Assembly (NCBI GenBank): GCA_049316905.1
Contig: JBMOJH010000099.1
Coordinates: 1-12,617 of the forward strand
Length of the DNA stretch: 12,617 nt
Source: CAIPVR01 sp049316905
Lineage (GTDB): Bacteria; Actinomycetota; Acidimicrobiia; Acidimicrobiales; Microtrichaceae
Direction of reading: 5' to 3'
Position 1 is the stretch's first letter. Each line of letters starts with the position of its first letter. This document shows, piece after piece, positions 5,287 to 12,319 of the stretch. Under the pieces are notes generated by a model. The model was not told the DNA's origin and ran no database searches. It saw only the letters and a program-made list of their open reading frames with translations. The position numbers and the translations under genes are program-made.

Positions 5287-6855
5287 TCAGACGGGCGCCT
5301 CGAGCTCCAGCCGCGGGTCGTGCTCCGGCGGCTGCTGGTCCCACAGGTCGGCGAGCAGGTCGTCGCGCAGCGCCCGGACCGACGGGTCGTCCCACCGGTT
5401 CACCCGTTGCAGCGGGTCGTCGACCAGTGAGTACAGCTCGCCCTCGGTGCCGTCGTGCACCGCGCCCGGAAGGTACGCCGTGCACACCCAGTCGTCGCGG
5501 GTGATCGTGCGCAGGTAGACGCCCACGCCGAACAGCTCCGAGTCCCACGAGGTGAGCTGGCGGTCGATGCCGCGCGCCGCGGCGTCGTCGTCGGAGGTGG
5601 GCAGCGCAGCTCCCTGCATCCAGTCGCGCTCGCCGGTGCCGGCGATCGTCGCGAACGTCGGCGCCAGGTCCACCAGCCCGACCGGGGCGGTGACCGTGGC
5701 GGGTGCGACCCCGGCGGACGGCGCCGGGGCCCAGATCAGCGGCAGCCGCATCAGGCCGTCCGTGTGGTACGGCCCCTTGAAGAGGAGCCCGAAGTCGCCC
5801 TGCAGCTCGCCATGGTCGGTGGTGAACACCACGTCCACGTCGTCGGACCACCCGCGGGCGGCCACCGCGGCGAGCACGCGGCCGATCGCCTCGTCGATGA
5901 GCTCCACCTCGATCGCGTTGAGCGCATTGACCTCGCGCACCTGGTCAGCGGTGAGCGTGGCCGGCACCCAGTGGGTTGGGGCCTCGTAGTTCGACACGAG
6001 CTTCCCGTCGTACCAGAGGCGCCAGTGCCGGGGCTTTGCGTCGAGCAGGGCCTCGCGCTCGGCGGCCGACTCCGGGTAGCCGGCGGGGAGGGCCACCTCG
6101 CGCCAGTCCACGCGGTGGAGCTCCGACTGTGGTGGGTCCCACGGGTGGTGCGGATCGGGGAAGCTCATCCAGCAGAACCAGTCGTCGTCCGCGTCGAGGC
6201 CGTCGAGCCAGGCGATCGTGCGGTCCGCCACCCAGTCGGTGTGGTACCAGTCCCTCGGGATCGCGTTGTGCTTCACCTGCGGCGCGCCGGTGTCCCCGAA
6301 CCCCTCGGCGTTCACCTCGAGGTCCTTGTCGAGGACCGCGTAGTAGTCGCCGACCGCCTCGGGATGCTCCATGCCGAGCCAGCGCGCGTAGTGCAGCCAG
6401 CCGGTGGCGCCGTGGGTGGCGAACTCGAGGTGGTCGAACCCGCGGTGGGGGCCCGTCCCGCCGCCGTACTGCGGCGCCTCGACGGTCTCGGTGCCGAGCG
6501 CGGCCAGGCGGTTCTCGTTGAACCGGCCGAACGGGTCCATGAACGGTTCGAAGTGCGCCTTGCCGATGAGCGCCGTGCGGTACCCGGCGCCGTGGAGCTC
6601 GGCGGCCACCGACGGGGCGTCGACCGGGAGCGGCACGCCGTTCATCCACACGCCGTGGGTGGCCTGGTGCTGGCCGGTGAGCATCGTGGAGCGCGACGGC
6701 ATGCACACCACCGACTGGGGCACGGCCCGCTCGTAGCGGATGCCGCGCGCTGCGAGCCCGTCCACCACCGGGGTGCGCGACAGGGTCCCGCCGTTGCAGC
6801 CCAGCGTGTCGTAGCGCTGCTGGTCGGTGGTGACGAACAGGATCTTCCGACCCAT
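5287..6855 (-). CDS. Sulfatase-family hydrolase (formylglycine type)
   Basis: A 522-residue member of the alkaline-phosphatase/sulfatase superfamily that would hydrolyse a sulfate ester or, in some relatives, a phosphonate or phosphate monoester. The formylglycine signature C-x-P-S-R is present as Cys51-Met-Pro-Ser-Arg55, followed by STMLTGQ. Other active-site elements are Asp11 in TTDQQR, GKAH (98-101), FPDPHHPWDPP (232-242), TTDHGE (345-350) and Lys360. The second acidic ligand often found after Asp11 is Gln12 here, as in DQxR-type sulfatase/phosphonate monoester hydrolase relatives. Maturation needs a formylglycine-generating enzyme, which is not in this window. No signal peptide is visible, so it is probably cytoplasmic. 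Its ATG overlaps the stop of the SRPBCC gene by one base, which implies translational coupling. The substrate is unknown. Confidence 0.93.
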   Translation of the reverse strand: MGRKILFVTTDQQRYDTLGCNGGTLSRTPVVDGLAARGIRYERAVPQSVVCMPSRSTMLTGQHQATHGVWMNGVPLPVDAPSVAAELHGAGYRTALIGKAHFEPFMDPFGRFNENRLAALGTETVEAPQYGGGTGPHRGFDHLEFATHGATGWLHYARWLGMEHPEAVGDYYAVLDKDLEVNAEGFGDTGAPQVKHNAIPRDWYHTDWVADRTIAWLDGLDADDDWFCWMSFPDPHHPWDPPQSELHRVDWREVALPAGYPESAAEREALLDAKPRHWRLWYDGKLVSNYEAPTHWVPATLTADQVREVNALNAIEVELIDEAIGRVLAAVAARGWSDDVDVVFTTDHGELQGDFGLLFKGPYHTDGLMRLPLIWAPAPSAGVAPATVTAPVGLVDLAPTFATIAGTGERDWMQGAALPTSDDDAAARGIDRQLTSWDSELFGVGVYLRTITRDDWVCTAYLPGAVHDGTEGELYSLVDDPLQRVNRWDDPSVRALRDDLLADLWDQQPPEHDPRLELEAPV

Positions 6856-7271
6856 CAGGCCGCTCCTCGCTCCGGGGTCTCGAGCCGACGTTGCAGCTCG
6901 TGCAGCGCGTTGCCGGTGGCGCCGCCGATCACCAGCGCCATCACGTCGGGCTCCGCGTCGGTGGAGTACACCACGAGGCAGGTGCCGTCGTGCAGGTCGA
7001 TCACGTCGATGGTGCCCAGGTGATGGCGCACCACGCCGCCGGTGATCCGGTACTGGAACCGGCGCAGGATCGGGTCGTTCGTGACGATCAGCTCGGGCAG
7101 CGGCACGCCCGAGCCGAGCGTGATGGTGCGCACGAGTCCCTCGTCGGTCTCCTCGACGGACGACGCGACGATCCCGGGGAACCACTCGTGGATGGTCGTG
7201 GGATCGCCCAGCACGGCCCACGCCTCGTCGGCGGGCACATGGAGGCGGACCTCGCGGCGGATGGTGGCCAT
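6855..7271 (-). CDS. SRPBCC-fold (START/polyketide cyclase-like) protein
   Basis: A 138-residue protein with the SRPBCC pattern: an opening strand with VRLHVPADEAWAVLGDPTTIHEWFPGI (8-34), a central antiparallel sheet (VRTITLG, RRFQYRI, GTIDVIDL, TCLVVYS) and a long C-terminal helix (about 110-132). The family binds hydrophobic small molecules in a deep cavity; members act as cyclases, aromatase-like enzymes, lipid carriers or coenzyme-linked detoxification proteins. No catalytic residues can be assigned. The start at 7271 is the only reasonable ATG, yet its Shine-Dalgarno is poor because a long hairpin occupies the space upstream. The stop overlaps the sulfatase start (TGATG), so the two products are made together and probably act on the same compound class, which is an inference. 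Confidence 0.85.
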   Translation of the reverse strand: MATIRREVRLHVPADEAWAVLGDPTTIHEWFPGIVASSVEETDEGLVRTITLGSGVPLPELIVTNDPILRRFQYRITGGVVRHHLGTIDVIDLHDGTCLVVYSTDAEPDVMALVIGGATGNALHELQRRLETPERGAA

Positions 7272-7284
7272 CGGTGGATCATGG

Positions 7285-7320
7285 CCGGTCAGGGGCCCGC
7301 CGCAGCGGACCCGTGACCGG
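7285..7320 (-). other. Intercistronic hairpin inside the minus-strand cluster
   Basis: Arms CCGGTCA (7285-7291) and TGACCGG (7314-7320) pair perfectly. Inside them GGG/CCC and CCGC/GCGG add further pairs around a CGCA loop, giving one long, slightly bulged stem. It starts 6 nt after the stop codon of the exported-protein gene and ends 13 nt before the SRPBCC start. No T-tract follows. It could partly terminate transcription, mark an mRNA processing or stability boundary, or limit ribosome access to the SRPBCC start. Confidence 0.6.
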
Positions 7321-7326
7321 TACGGA

Positions 7327-8475
7327 TCAGATCGGCGTGACGCCGGTGAGGTCGGTCACCACCGGCGCGTACAGGCCCATGGTGGTCGCGGCCGGAGCCC
7401 CCGGAGCGACCGTGAAGGCCGACTCGGTGAAGCCGGCGTCCGGGAGCATGTTCCGCATGATGAGCAGCATGTCGACGCTGGTCGAGCCCCACTCGAGCCA
7501 GGCGTAGCCGTTGGCCTCGGTCGCCCAGGCCGGCCGGTCCGCCGCGGTGGACACGATCACCCGGTAGTCGCCGTTGGCGTCGAGCGGCACCTGGGTGTCG
7601 TACCGGCAGTCGGTCACCGGGTACGGCTTGCGGTACTCGTTCGTGCACAGCGACCAGTAGCGCAGTTGCGCCGCCGAGGCGGGCGAGGCGCCGGCCTCCG
7701 TGTTCGGCACGGTCGGGGCGCGACCGCTGACCTCCAGCACCTTGCCGGGCGCCCACGCGGCCACCGCGGCGATGTAGGTGTTGTCGGGGTTGGCGTACAG
7801 GCCGGCGGTGGTCGCGGGTCGCTTGAACACCGGCGGGTTCTCCGCGGGCACGTTCGTGGGGGGACCGAAGGTGTTGATCAGGTCGACCACCGCGGTGTCG
7901 GCCACCTGACCGGCGCAGTCGGCCACCGGCACCACCGAGCCGTCCGCGCGCCGGACCTTCACGTCGGGCAGGCCGGCACCGCCGGTCGGGTCGCCCGCGG
8001 TGTCGGCCACGTAGGTGCGGTAGATCACCGTGCCCACCACGCCGGTGGAGAGGAGGTTGTCGCCCGGTGACACCGGGGCACCGTTGCGGATGGTGAGCGA
8101 GTAGGCGCCGCCCGCCGTTGCGCCCTGGTCGCTGTACGGGTTGCTGCTGCCGGCGTTCGGTGCCACGTCGCGGTCGGTGATGGCGTCCACCACGTTGCCG
8201 CCGAGGTTGTAGGTGATCACCGACATGTAGCGGGTGTCGGGGTAGGTGCCGTCGAGGATGATCTCGTCGCCCGCGATGAGGTTGTAGTTCATCGACCAGT
8301 ACGTGGCGCCGGTGTCGGGGTACGCCACGTTCAGCGTGTCCCGGTCGGTGCGGTACTGCCAGGCGCAGCTCAGGCCGGCCGGCGGTGTGCCAGCGGCCGC
8401 GCAGGCGACGGTCAGGCCGGCGAGCAGCGCAAGCGCTGCTGCGGCGGCGACGGAACGGTACGGATGTCGCTGCAT
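7327..8475 (-). CDS. Exported protein of an uncharacterised family
   Basis: A 382-residue exported protein. The N-terminus MQRHPYRS is followed by a hydrophobic segment ending LAGLTVACAAAG: Cys25 could be a lipoprotein cysteine, although the lipobox (TVAC) is imperfect, and signal peptidase I cleavage after ACA is the alternative. The ATG at 8475 has GAGGGGG a few bases upstream. Recognisable blocks recur in an actinobacterial/proteobacterial family I know only as uncharacterised: GDEIILDGTYPDTRYMSVI (69-87), a DRDVAPNAGSSNPY block (101-114), RYWSLCTNE (272-280), then Cys290 and ANGDYRVIVS (300-309). Cys277/Cys290 may form a disulfide. The gene heads the cluster with the SRPBCC and sulfatase genes and faces a TetR gene, so it is probably the direct target of that regulator. 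No enzymatic motif is evident. Confidence 0.82.
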   Translation of the reverse strand: MQRHPYRSVAAAAALALLAGLTVACAAAGTPPAGLSCAWQYRTDRDTLNVAYPDTGATYWSMNYNLIAGDEIILDGTYPDTRYMSVITYNLGGNVVDAITDRDVAPNAGSSNPYSDQGATAGGAYSLTIRNGAPVSPGDNLLSTGVVGTVIYRTYVADTAGDPTGGAGLPDVKVRRADGSVVPVADCAGQVADTAVVDLINTFGPPTNVPAENPPVFKRPATTAGLYANPDNTYIAAVAAWAPGKVLEVSGRAPTVPNTEAGASPASAAQLRYWSLCTNEYRKPYPVTDCRYDTQVPLDANGDYRVIVSTAADRPAWATEANGYAWLEWGSTSVDMLLIMRNMLPDAGFTESAFTVAPGAPAATTMGLYAPVVTDLTGVTPI

Positions 8476-8524
8476 GGTTCCCCCTCGTCGGCGGGCGCTC
8501 CCCCCGGATCGCCCGGCTCGCGCG

Positions 8525-8553
8525 ACCCTAGATCCTCCGGGAGGGACTCGCAC
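8525..8553 (-). promoter_or_regulatory. Promoter-like element of the exported-protein gene
   Basis: On the minus strand GTGCGA (8553-8548), 17 bp, then TAGGGT (8530-8525) gives a plausible -35/-10 pair. The predicted leader is about 43 nt. One operator-like repeat lies in the spacer and another abuts the -35, a layout that would let the divergent TetR protein repress this promoter. Confidence 0.45.
8538..8549. promoter_or_regulatory. Second, imperfect TetR operator copy
   Basis: CGGGAGGGACTC matches 11 of 12 bases of CGGGAGTGACTC in the perfect dyad at 8554-8570, in the same orientation and offset by exactly 17 bp. It lacks the full palindromic right half. It sits between the -35 and -10 candidates of the minus-strand promoter. 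Confidence 0.42.
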
Positions 8554-8570
8554 GCGGGAGTGACTCCCGC
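8554..8570. promoter_or_regulatory. Perfect 17-bp dyad, probable TetR operator
   Basis: GCGGGAGT-G-ACTCCCGC is a perfect inverted repeat with 8-bp arms and a single central base. It lies in the 178-bp region between the minus-strand exported-protein gene and the plus-strand TetR gene, the classic place for a TetR-family operator controlling both promoters. The size fits one TetR dimer. Binding by this regulator is inferred from position and symmetry. Confidence 0.6.
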
Positions 8571-8653
8571 ATTTCCCCGACCGCCCGGACCGCGGTGGAA
8601 TGGGCGTTCCCCGGAACCTCCGTCCCGGACGCACCGCCCCGAGGATGCCGTCA

Positions 8654-9310
8654 GTGCCCACTCCGCCCGAGATCGACACCGCCGACAGCACCGACTCCGC
8701 CGGCGGGAGCACGGCCACGCCCACGCGCCGTGAGCGCAAGAAGCTGGCCACGCGTGAAGCACTGCGGGCCGCGGCGCTCGAGTTGTTCACCGATCGCGGG
8801 TTCGAGTCGGTGACCGTCGAGGAGATCTGCGTCCGGGCCGACGTGGCCAGCTCCACCTTCTTCCGTCACTTCGCGACGAAGGAGGCGGTGGTCCTCGCCG
8901 ACTACGACGAGCGCGGGCGTCAGTTGCTCGAGGCGCTCGATGCGCAGCCCGAGGGGGTGGGCGCGGCCGACCTGCTGATCGGTGCGATCGTCCAGTGGAG
9001 CGAGACCCGCAGGCCGGCTGAGGTGCTGAAGGCCGAAGCGACGCTCCTCGCGGGTGAGCCGGCGCTGCAGCTGCACCTGGATCGCGTGATCACGGGGTGG
9101 GAGGTGCCCATCGCGGCCCGACTCGCCGAGCGCTACGGCCGCGACGCCGGGTCGCTCGAGCTGCACCTCGACGCCGCGTGGTTCGTCACGTCGATCCGGG
9201 TGGTCATCCGCGAGTGGGCCCTGTCGGGTGGCGACGAGGACGTCTACGCGGTGGGGGCCCGCGCCGTGCAGCGCCTCGCCCCGCTGCTCGAGGGCCGCGA
9301 CACCGCCTGA
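8654..9310 (+). CDS. TetR-family transcriptional regulator
   Basis: A DNA-binding repressor-type regulator, 218 residues from the GTG at 8654. The TetR N-terminal domain is clear: TRRERKKLATREALRAAALELF (about 24-45), then the helix-turn-helix VTVEEICVRADVASST (53-68) ending in FFRHFATKEAVV (69-80). The C-terminal ligand-binding and dimerisation half is divergent, as usual. GTG 8654 is chosen because GAGG (8641-8644) sits at a suitable distance; in-frame ATGs at 8645 and 8600 would add 3 or 18 residues, and the first 20 or so residues are disordered in any case. The gene diverges from the exported-protein/SRPBCC/sulfatase cluster and a perfect dyad lies between them, so local control and autoregulation are likely. 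The ligand is unknown. Confidence 0.92.
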   Translation: MPTPPEIDTADSTDSAGGSTATPTRRERKKLATREALRAAALELFTDRGFESVTVEEICVRADVASSTFFRHFATKEAVVLADYDERGRQLLEALDAQPEGVGAADLLIGAIVQWSETRRPAEVLKAEATLLAGEPALQLHLDRVITGWEVPIAARLAERYGRDAGSLELHLDAAWFVTSIRVVIREWALSGGDEDVYAVGARAVQRLAPLLEGRDTA

Positions 9311-9314
9311 GCGT

Positions 9315-9347
9315 CGACGCCGACGTCGAGGCGCCGTCACGGCGTCG
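9315..9347 (+). terminator. Possible terminator after the TetR gene
   Basis: CGACGCCG (9315-9322) and CGGCGTCG (9340-9347) are perfect 8-bp inverted arms around a 17-nt loop, starting 4 nt after the TetR stop. No T-tract follows. A weak or Rho-assisted terminator separating this gene from the helicase gene is plausible. Confidence 0.38.
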
Positions 9348-9551
9348 GAGCTGGTCGTCCGGACCCGTTGACTCCACAGGGTCGGCGCGCCGATGGCGTG
9401 ACTTCCCGGCGCGGACCTGCCACAGTGGGCGAGGCGCCATTCGGGCGCCACGCAGTTGTGTGCAGCCCCCGGCCATCGTCGGGGCGCTCCGGTTCCCGCT
9501 CGTGCGAGCAGTTGCCAGGCATCAACGGCGACACTCCCACGAAAGCGGACC
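9348..9551 (+). other. Non-coding region upstream of the helicase gene
   Basis: This gap of about 200 bp has no convincing ORF. It contains TTGACT at 9368 without a good -10 partner, a short hairpin GGCGCC-ATTCG-GGCGCC (9433-9449), another stem CCCCG/CGGGG (9467-9484), and GCTCG-TG-CGAGC near 9500. Long structured 5' leaders are common for cold-inducible DEAD-box helicase genes, but no cold-shock box or riboswitch was recognised here. Confidence 0.4.
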
Positions 9552-11090
9552 ATGACCCCCCACGCATCCCCCGGCGCGCGCCACGCCGCGCCCACCACCG
9601 CACGCCCCGAGGCGGCCGAGCACTTCGGTGACCTCGGTGTCGATCCGGCGATCGTCGACGCGCTCGACGCGCTCGGCGTGACCCGACCCTTCCCCATCCA
9701 GGCCGCCACCATCCCCGACGCACTCGCCGGGCGCGACGTGCTCGGCCGCGGCCGCACCGGGAGCGGCAAGACCGTGGCCTTCGCGGTCCCGCTCGTGGCG
9801 GCCATCGCCGGCGGCAACCCGGCCCGGGCGAAGCGGCCGTCGGGCCTGGTGCTCGTTCCCACCCGCGAGCTCGCCCGGCAGGTCGTCGAGACCCTCGAGC
9901 CCCTCGCTGCCGCGGCCGACCTCAGCGTGACCACCATCCACGGCGGCGTGAGCCAGGTACCGCAGCTGAAGGCCCTCCGCCGCGGGGTCGACATCGTCGT
10001 CGCCTGCCCCGGCCGCCTCGAGGACCTGATCGGCCAGGGTCACTGCCGCCTCGACGGCGTGAAGGTGACCGTGCTCGACGAAGCCGACCACATGGCCGAC
10101 CTCGGCTTCCTCCCGCCCGTGAAGCGACTGCTCGACCAGACCCCCGGGGACTCGCAGCGACTCCTCTTCTCCGCCACGCTCGACAACGGCGTGGACGTCT
10201 TGGTGCGCCGGTACCTGAACGACCCGGTCACCCACGAGGTGGACCCGTCCGAGGCGCCGGTGCCCGACATGGAGCACCACCTGCTCGTGGTCAACCGTGA
10301 GGACAAGCCGGCGGTCGTCGCCGAGCTCGCCTCGGGTGCGGGCCGGACGGTGCTGTTCATGCGCACCAAGCACGCGGCGTCCAAGCTGGCCAAGCGCCTG
10401 ACCCGCGACGGCATCCCGTCGGTGGACCTGCACGGCAACCTGACCCAGGGCGCGCGAACCCGGAACCTCGAGTCGTTCTCCTCCGGCCGGGCCCGCGTGC
10501 TGGTGGCGACCGACATCGCGGCCCGCGGCATCCACGTCGACGACGTGGCGCTCGTGGTGCACGTGGACCCGCCCGCCGAGGAGAAGGCGTACCTCCACCG
10601 CTCCGGCCGCACGGCCCGCGCGGGCGCCGAGGGCACGGTGGTCACGCTCGTGCTCCCCGAGCAGCGCAACGACGTCCGGAAGCTCACCCGCAAGGCCGGG
10701 ATCGACGCGGCGTTCGTCGACGTACGTCCCGGTGACGCGACCGTGCGCGACCTCGTCGGCCCGGCGGCTCCTCTGGAGCACCGCCCTGTCACCGCACCGG
10801 CCCCGTCGCAGGGCCGCGGCCCGGGGGCCGGGGGTGGCGGAGCGGGCCGCGGCCGACGCCGCCGCGGCGGACCCGGCGGCGCCAACCGGCCGAAGGGTTC
10901 GGGTGGTCAGGGCCGCAATGGTGGCCGGTCCTCGGGCGGTGGACGCTCCGGCGGTTCCGGGCCGTCCGGTGGTGCCCGCTCGGGCAGCGGCGCCCGGGCG
11001 GGCGGTGGTGCCCGCCAGAACGGCAGCGGCCGTTCGTCCGGCGGGTCCTCCGGTCCGTCGCGACCCTCGCGTCGCGGCCCGCGGCCCTGA
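9552..11090 (+). CDS. DEAD-box ATP-dependent RNA helicase, Gly/Arg-rich tail
   Basis: A 512-residue cytoplasmic RNA helicase that would unwind or remodel RNA using ATP, for example in ribosome assembly, mRNA decay or cold adaptation. The core motifs appear in order: FPIQ with Gln50 (Q motif), GRTGSGKT (67-74), PTRELA (103-108), GG (131-132), CPGR (152-155), DEAD (176-179), SAT (207-209), VLFMRTKHAA (267-276), HGNLTQGARTR (294-304), ATDIAARG (319-326) and HRSGRTARAG (349-358). Residues about 421-512 form a low-complexity basic tail rich in Gly, Arg and Ser, likely an unspecific RNA-binding arm. Two motifs are slightly unusual: Gly instead of Ala before RTGSGKT and Cys instead of Thr in the PGR motif. 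ATG 9552 is used; its Shine-Dalgarno is weak. It resembles RhlE-type actinobacterial helicases, but I assign no symbol. Confidence 0.95.
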   Translation: MTPHASPGARHAAPTTARPEAAEHFGDLGVDPAIVDALDALGVTRPFPIQAATIPDALAGRDVLGRGRTGSGKTVAFAVPLVAAIAGGNPARAKRPSGLVLVPTRELARQVVETLEPLAAAADLSVTTIHGGVSQVPQLKALRRGVDIVVACPGRLEDLIGQGHCRLDGVKVTVLDEADHMADLGFLPPVKRLLDQTPGDSQRLLFSATLDNGVDVLVRRYLNDPVTHEVDPSEAPVPDMEHHLLVVNREDKPAVVAELASGAGRTVLFMRTKHAASKLAKRLTRDGIPSVDLHGNLTQGARTRNLESFSSGRARVLVATDIAARGIHVDDVALVVHVDPPAEEKAYLHRSGRTARAGAEGTVVTLVLPEQRNDVRKLTRKAGIDAAFVDVRPGDATVRDLVGPAAPLEHRPVTAPAPSQGRGPGAGGGGAGRGRRRRGGPGGANRPKGSGGQGRNGGRSSGGGRSGGSGPSGGARSGSGARAGGGARQNGSGRSSGGSSGPSRPSRRGPRP

Positions 11091-11123
11091 GCCACGACCT
11101 GCGTCCCCGGGCCCGCGGTCACT

Positions 11124-11146
11124 TCCGACGGCTCGGTCGTTAGCCT
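11124..11146 (+). promoter_or_regulatory. Promoter-like element of the lipoprotein gene
   Basis: TCCGAC (11124-11129), 11 nt, then TAGCCT (11141-11146) repeats the arrangement seen before the thiolase gene. Initiation would be near 11152, 45 nt before the start codon. It lies just after the helicase stop, so the lipoprotein gene probably has its own transcript. Confidence 0.42.
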
Positions 11147-11157
11147 CCGTCCCGGTT

Positions 11158-11181
11158 CCGGAGGAGGTGGCTTCCTCCCGG
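11158..11181 (+). other. Hairpin in the lipoprotein mRNA leader
   Basis: GGAGGA (11160-11165) pairs with TCCTCC (11173-11178) across a 7-nt loop, and CC/GG pairs outside a bulged C extend the stem to 11158-11181. It hides a Shine-Dalgarno-like GGAGG that is too far from the real start to be used. The GGGGG nearer the start (11188-11192) stays free. A stabilising role is possible. Confidence 0.35.
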
Positions 11182-11196
11182 ACCCACGGGGGCGAG

Positions 11197-12285
11197 ATGA
11201 ACACCATGAGCAGCGGTGCGGGTCGTCCCGGGTCGCCGTCCGGGAGTCGGGTGCGGGTCGGGGCCGTCGTCCTGGTGGCTGTGGCGGGACTGCTCGCCGC
11301 GTGCGGCGCGTCGAGTTCCCCACCGTCGGCCGGACCCGTGTCCGGCGACGTCGGTGCGACCGGGCCGACCACCGTGCCGTCCCGCCCGGTGAACGCCGTG
11401 GCGGGCTGCCCGGTGTTCGCTCCCGACACGGTGTGGCACTCGGAGGTGGCGTCGCTCCCGGTGGATCCCCGTTCTGCGGGGTGGATCGCCCACCTCGGCG
11501 GGACTGCGGCAAATCTCCGCGCCAACATCGGGTCGACGCTCTGGCAGGGGTCGCGTCCCGGGCTCCCCGTCAACGTCGTCGACAGCACCACCACGCCGAT
11601 GCAGTCCATGACCTTCTCGGGCGAGTACGGGCCGGCCGCGACCTACGAGGGGCCGTACCCGGTGTTCGACGGGATGCGCGTGGAAGGTGACCCCGGCGTG
11701 GCCTGGGACCAGCACGTGCTGCTCGTGGACACGCGGGACTGCTCGGCCTACGAGCTGTTCCTCTACCAGCCGTGGGCCCGTGCGATCGGTCGCTGGTACG
11801 CCACCAACGGGGCCCGCTGGTCCCTGCGGGACGGCGCCCGTCCCGGCCCGTCGGTCAACGCGGCGCGCACGCCCCACATCGCAGGTCTTCCCCGGCTGGA
11901 GGAGGTGCGCTCGGGCAGGGTCGACCACCTGCTGCAGGCCTGCAGCTCCCTCGTCGCGTCGGACCACACCTGGCCGGCGATGGCGAGCGACGGCAGGGGG
12001 CGGCCCGACGTGGCCCCGCCCATGGGAGCCCGGCTCCGGCTCCGCGCCGGCGTGGACATCTCCCGCTTCCCGGGACAGGCCGGCGTGCTGGCGCAGGCCA
12101 TGCGTGAGTTCGGGGTCCTCCTCAACGACTCGTGCCACCAGCCGCTGATCATCACCGGCGACAACCCGGGCACCGGCTGGAACGACGCCGAGGTGGCCAC
12201 GCTGAACTCGCTGACGCCCGCCGACTTCGAGTTCGTCGACCAGACACCACTGAAGTACTCGGACCTGTCCTGGCGTTCCCGCTGA
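11197..12285 (+). CDS. Lipoprotein of an uncharacterised secreted family
   Basis: A 362-residue lipoprotein. After a basic start the segment VGAVVLVAVAGLLAAC carries a good lipobox (LAAC), making Cys36 the lipidated residue; a Ser/Pro/Thr-rich spacer runs to about 66. The mature domain opens with CPVFAPDTVWHSEVASLPV (71-89) and PRSAGWIAHLG, contains DQHVLLVDTRDCSAYELF (171-188), then DGRGRPDVAPPMGARLRLR (265-283), VDISRF, and a C-terminal WNDAEVATLNSL...DFEFVD block. I recognise this combination (CPVF, YELF, PPMGARxRL, GxxLxD) from a widespread secreted family with no known function. Cys71, 182, 249 and 313 could form two disulfides. ATG 11197 follows GGGGG at 11188-11192; ATG 11206 is an in-frame alternative. 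No catalytic signature is evident. It stands alone between the helicase gene and a strong terminator. Confidence 0.86.
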   Translation: MNTMSSGAGRPGSPSGSRVRVGAVVLVAVAGLLAACGASSSPPSAGPVSGDVGATGPTTVPSRPVNAVAGCPVFAPDTVWHSEVASLPVDPRSAGWIAHLGGTAANLRANIGSTLWQGSRPGLPVNVVDSTTTPMQSMTFSGEYGPAATYEGPYPVFDGMRVEGDPGVAWDQHVLLVDTRDCSAYELFLYQPWARAIGRWYATNGARWSLRDGARPGPSVNAARTPHIAGLPRLEEVRSGRVDHLLQACSSLVASDHTWPAMASDGRGRPDVAPPMGARLRLRAGVDISRFPGQAGVLAQAMREFGVLLNDSCHQPLIITGDNPGTGWNDAEVATLNSLTPADFEFVDQTPLKYSDLSWRSR

Positions 12286-12319
12286 GCCGGACCCCGGGCG
12301 GGGATCCGGCCGGAAACGA

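Noticed and set aside
5455..7023. A 522-codon plus-strand frame opposite the sulfatase
   Set aside because: The sulfatase on the minus strand has the complete CxPSR active site and a coupled start; the plus-strand translation is Arg/Val/His-rich without motifs.
11144..11164. CCTCCG/CGGAGG inverted repeat as an alternative fold of the lipoprotein leader
   Set aside because: Its left arm overlaps the predicted -10 and would not be transcribed from that promoter, so a two-state RNA switch is not supported.
10732..11196. Upstream extension of the lipoprotein frame into the helicase tail
   Set aside because: The extension lies inside the helicase gene in another frame and would bury the signal peptide and lipobox; the start at 11197 places them properly at the N-terminus.
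9522..11609. A 695-codon minus-strand frame over the helicase and lipoprotein start
   Set aside because: It crosses two well-supported plus-strand genes and a promoter region, with His/Val/Gly/Arg-rich composition typical of an antisense shadow.
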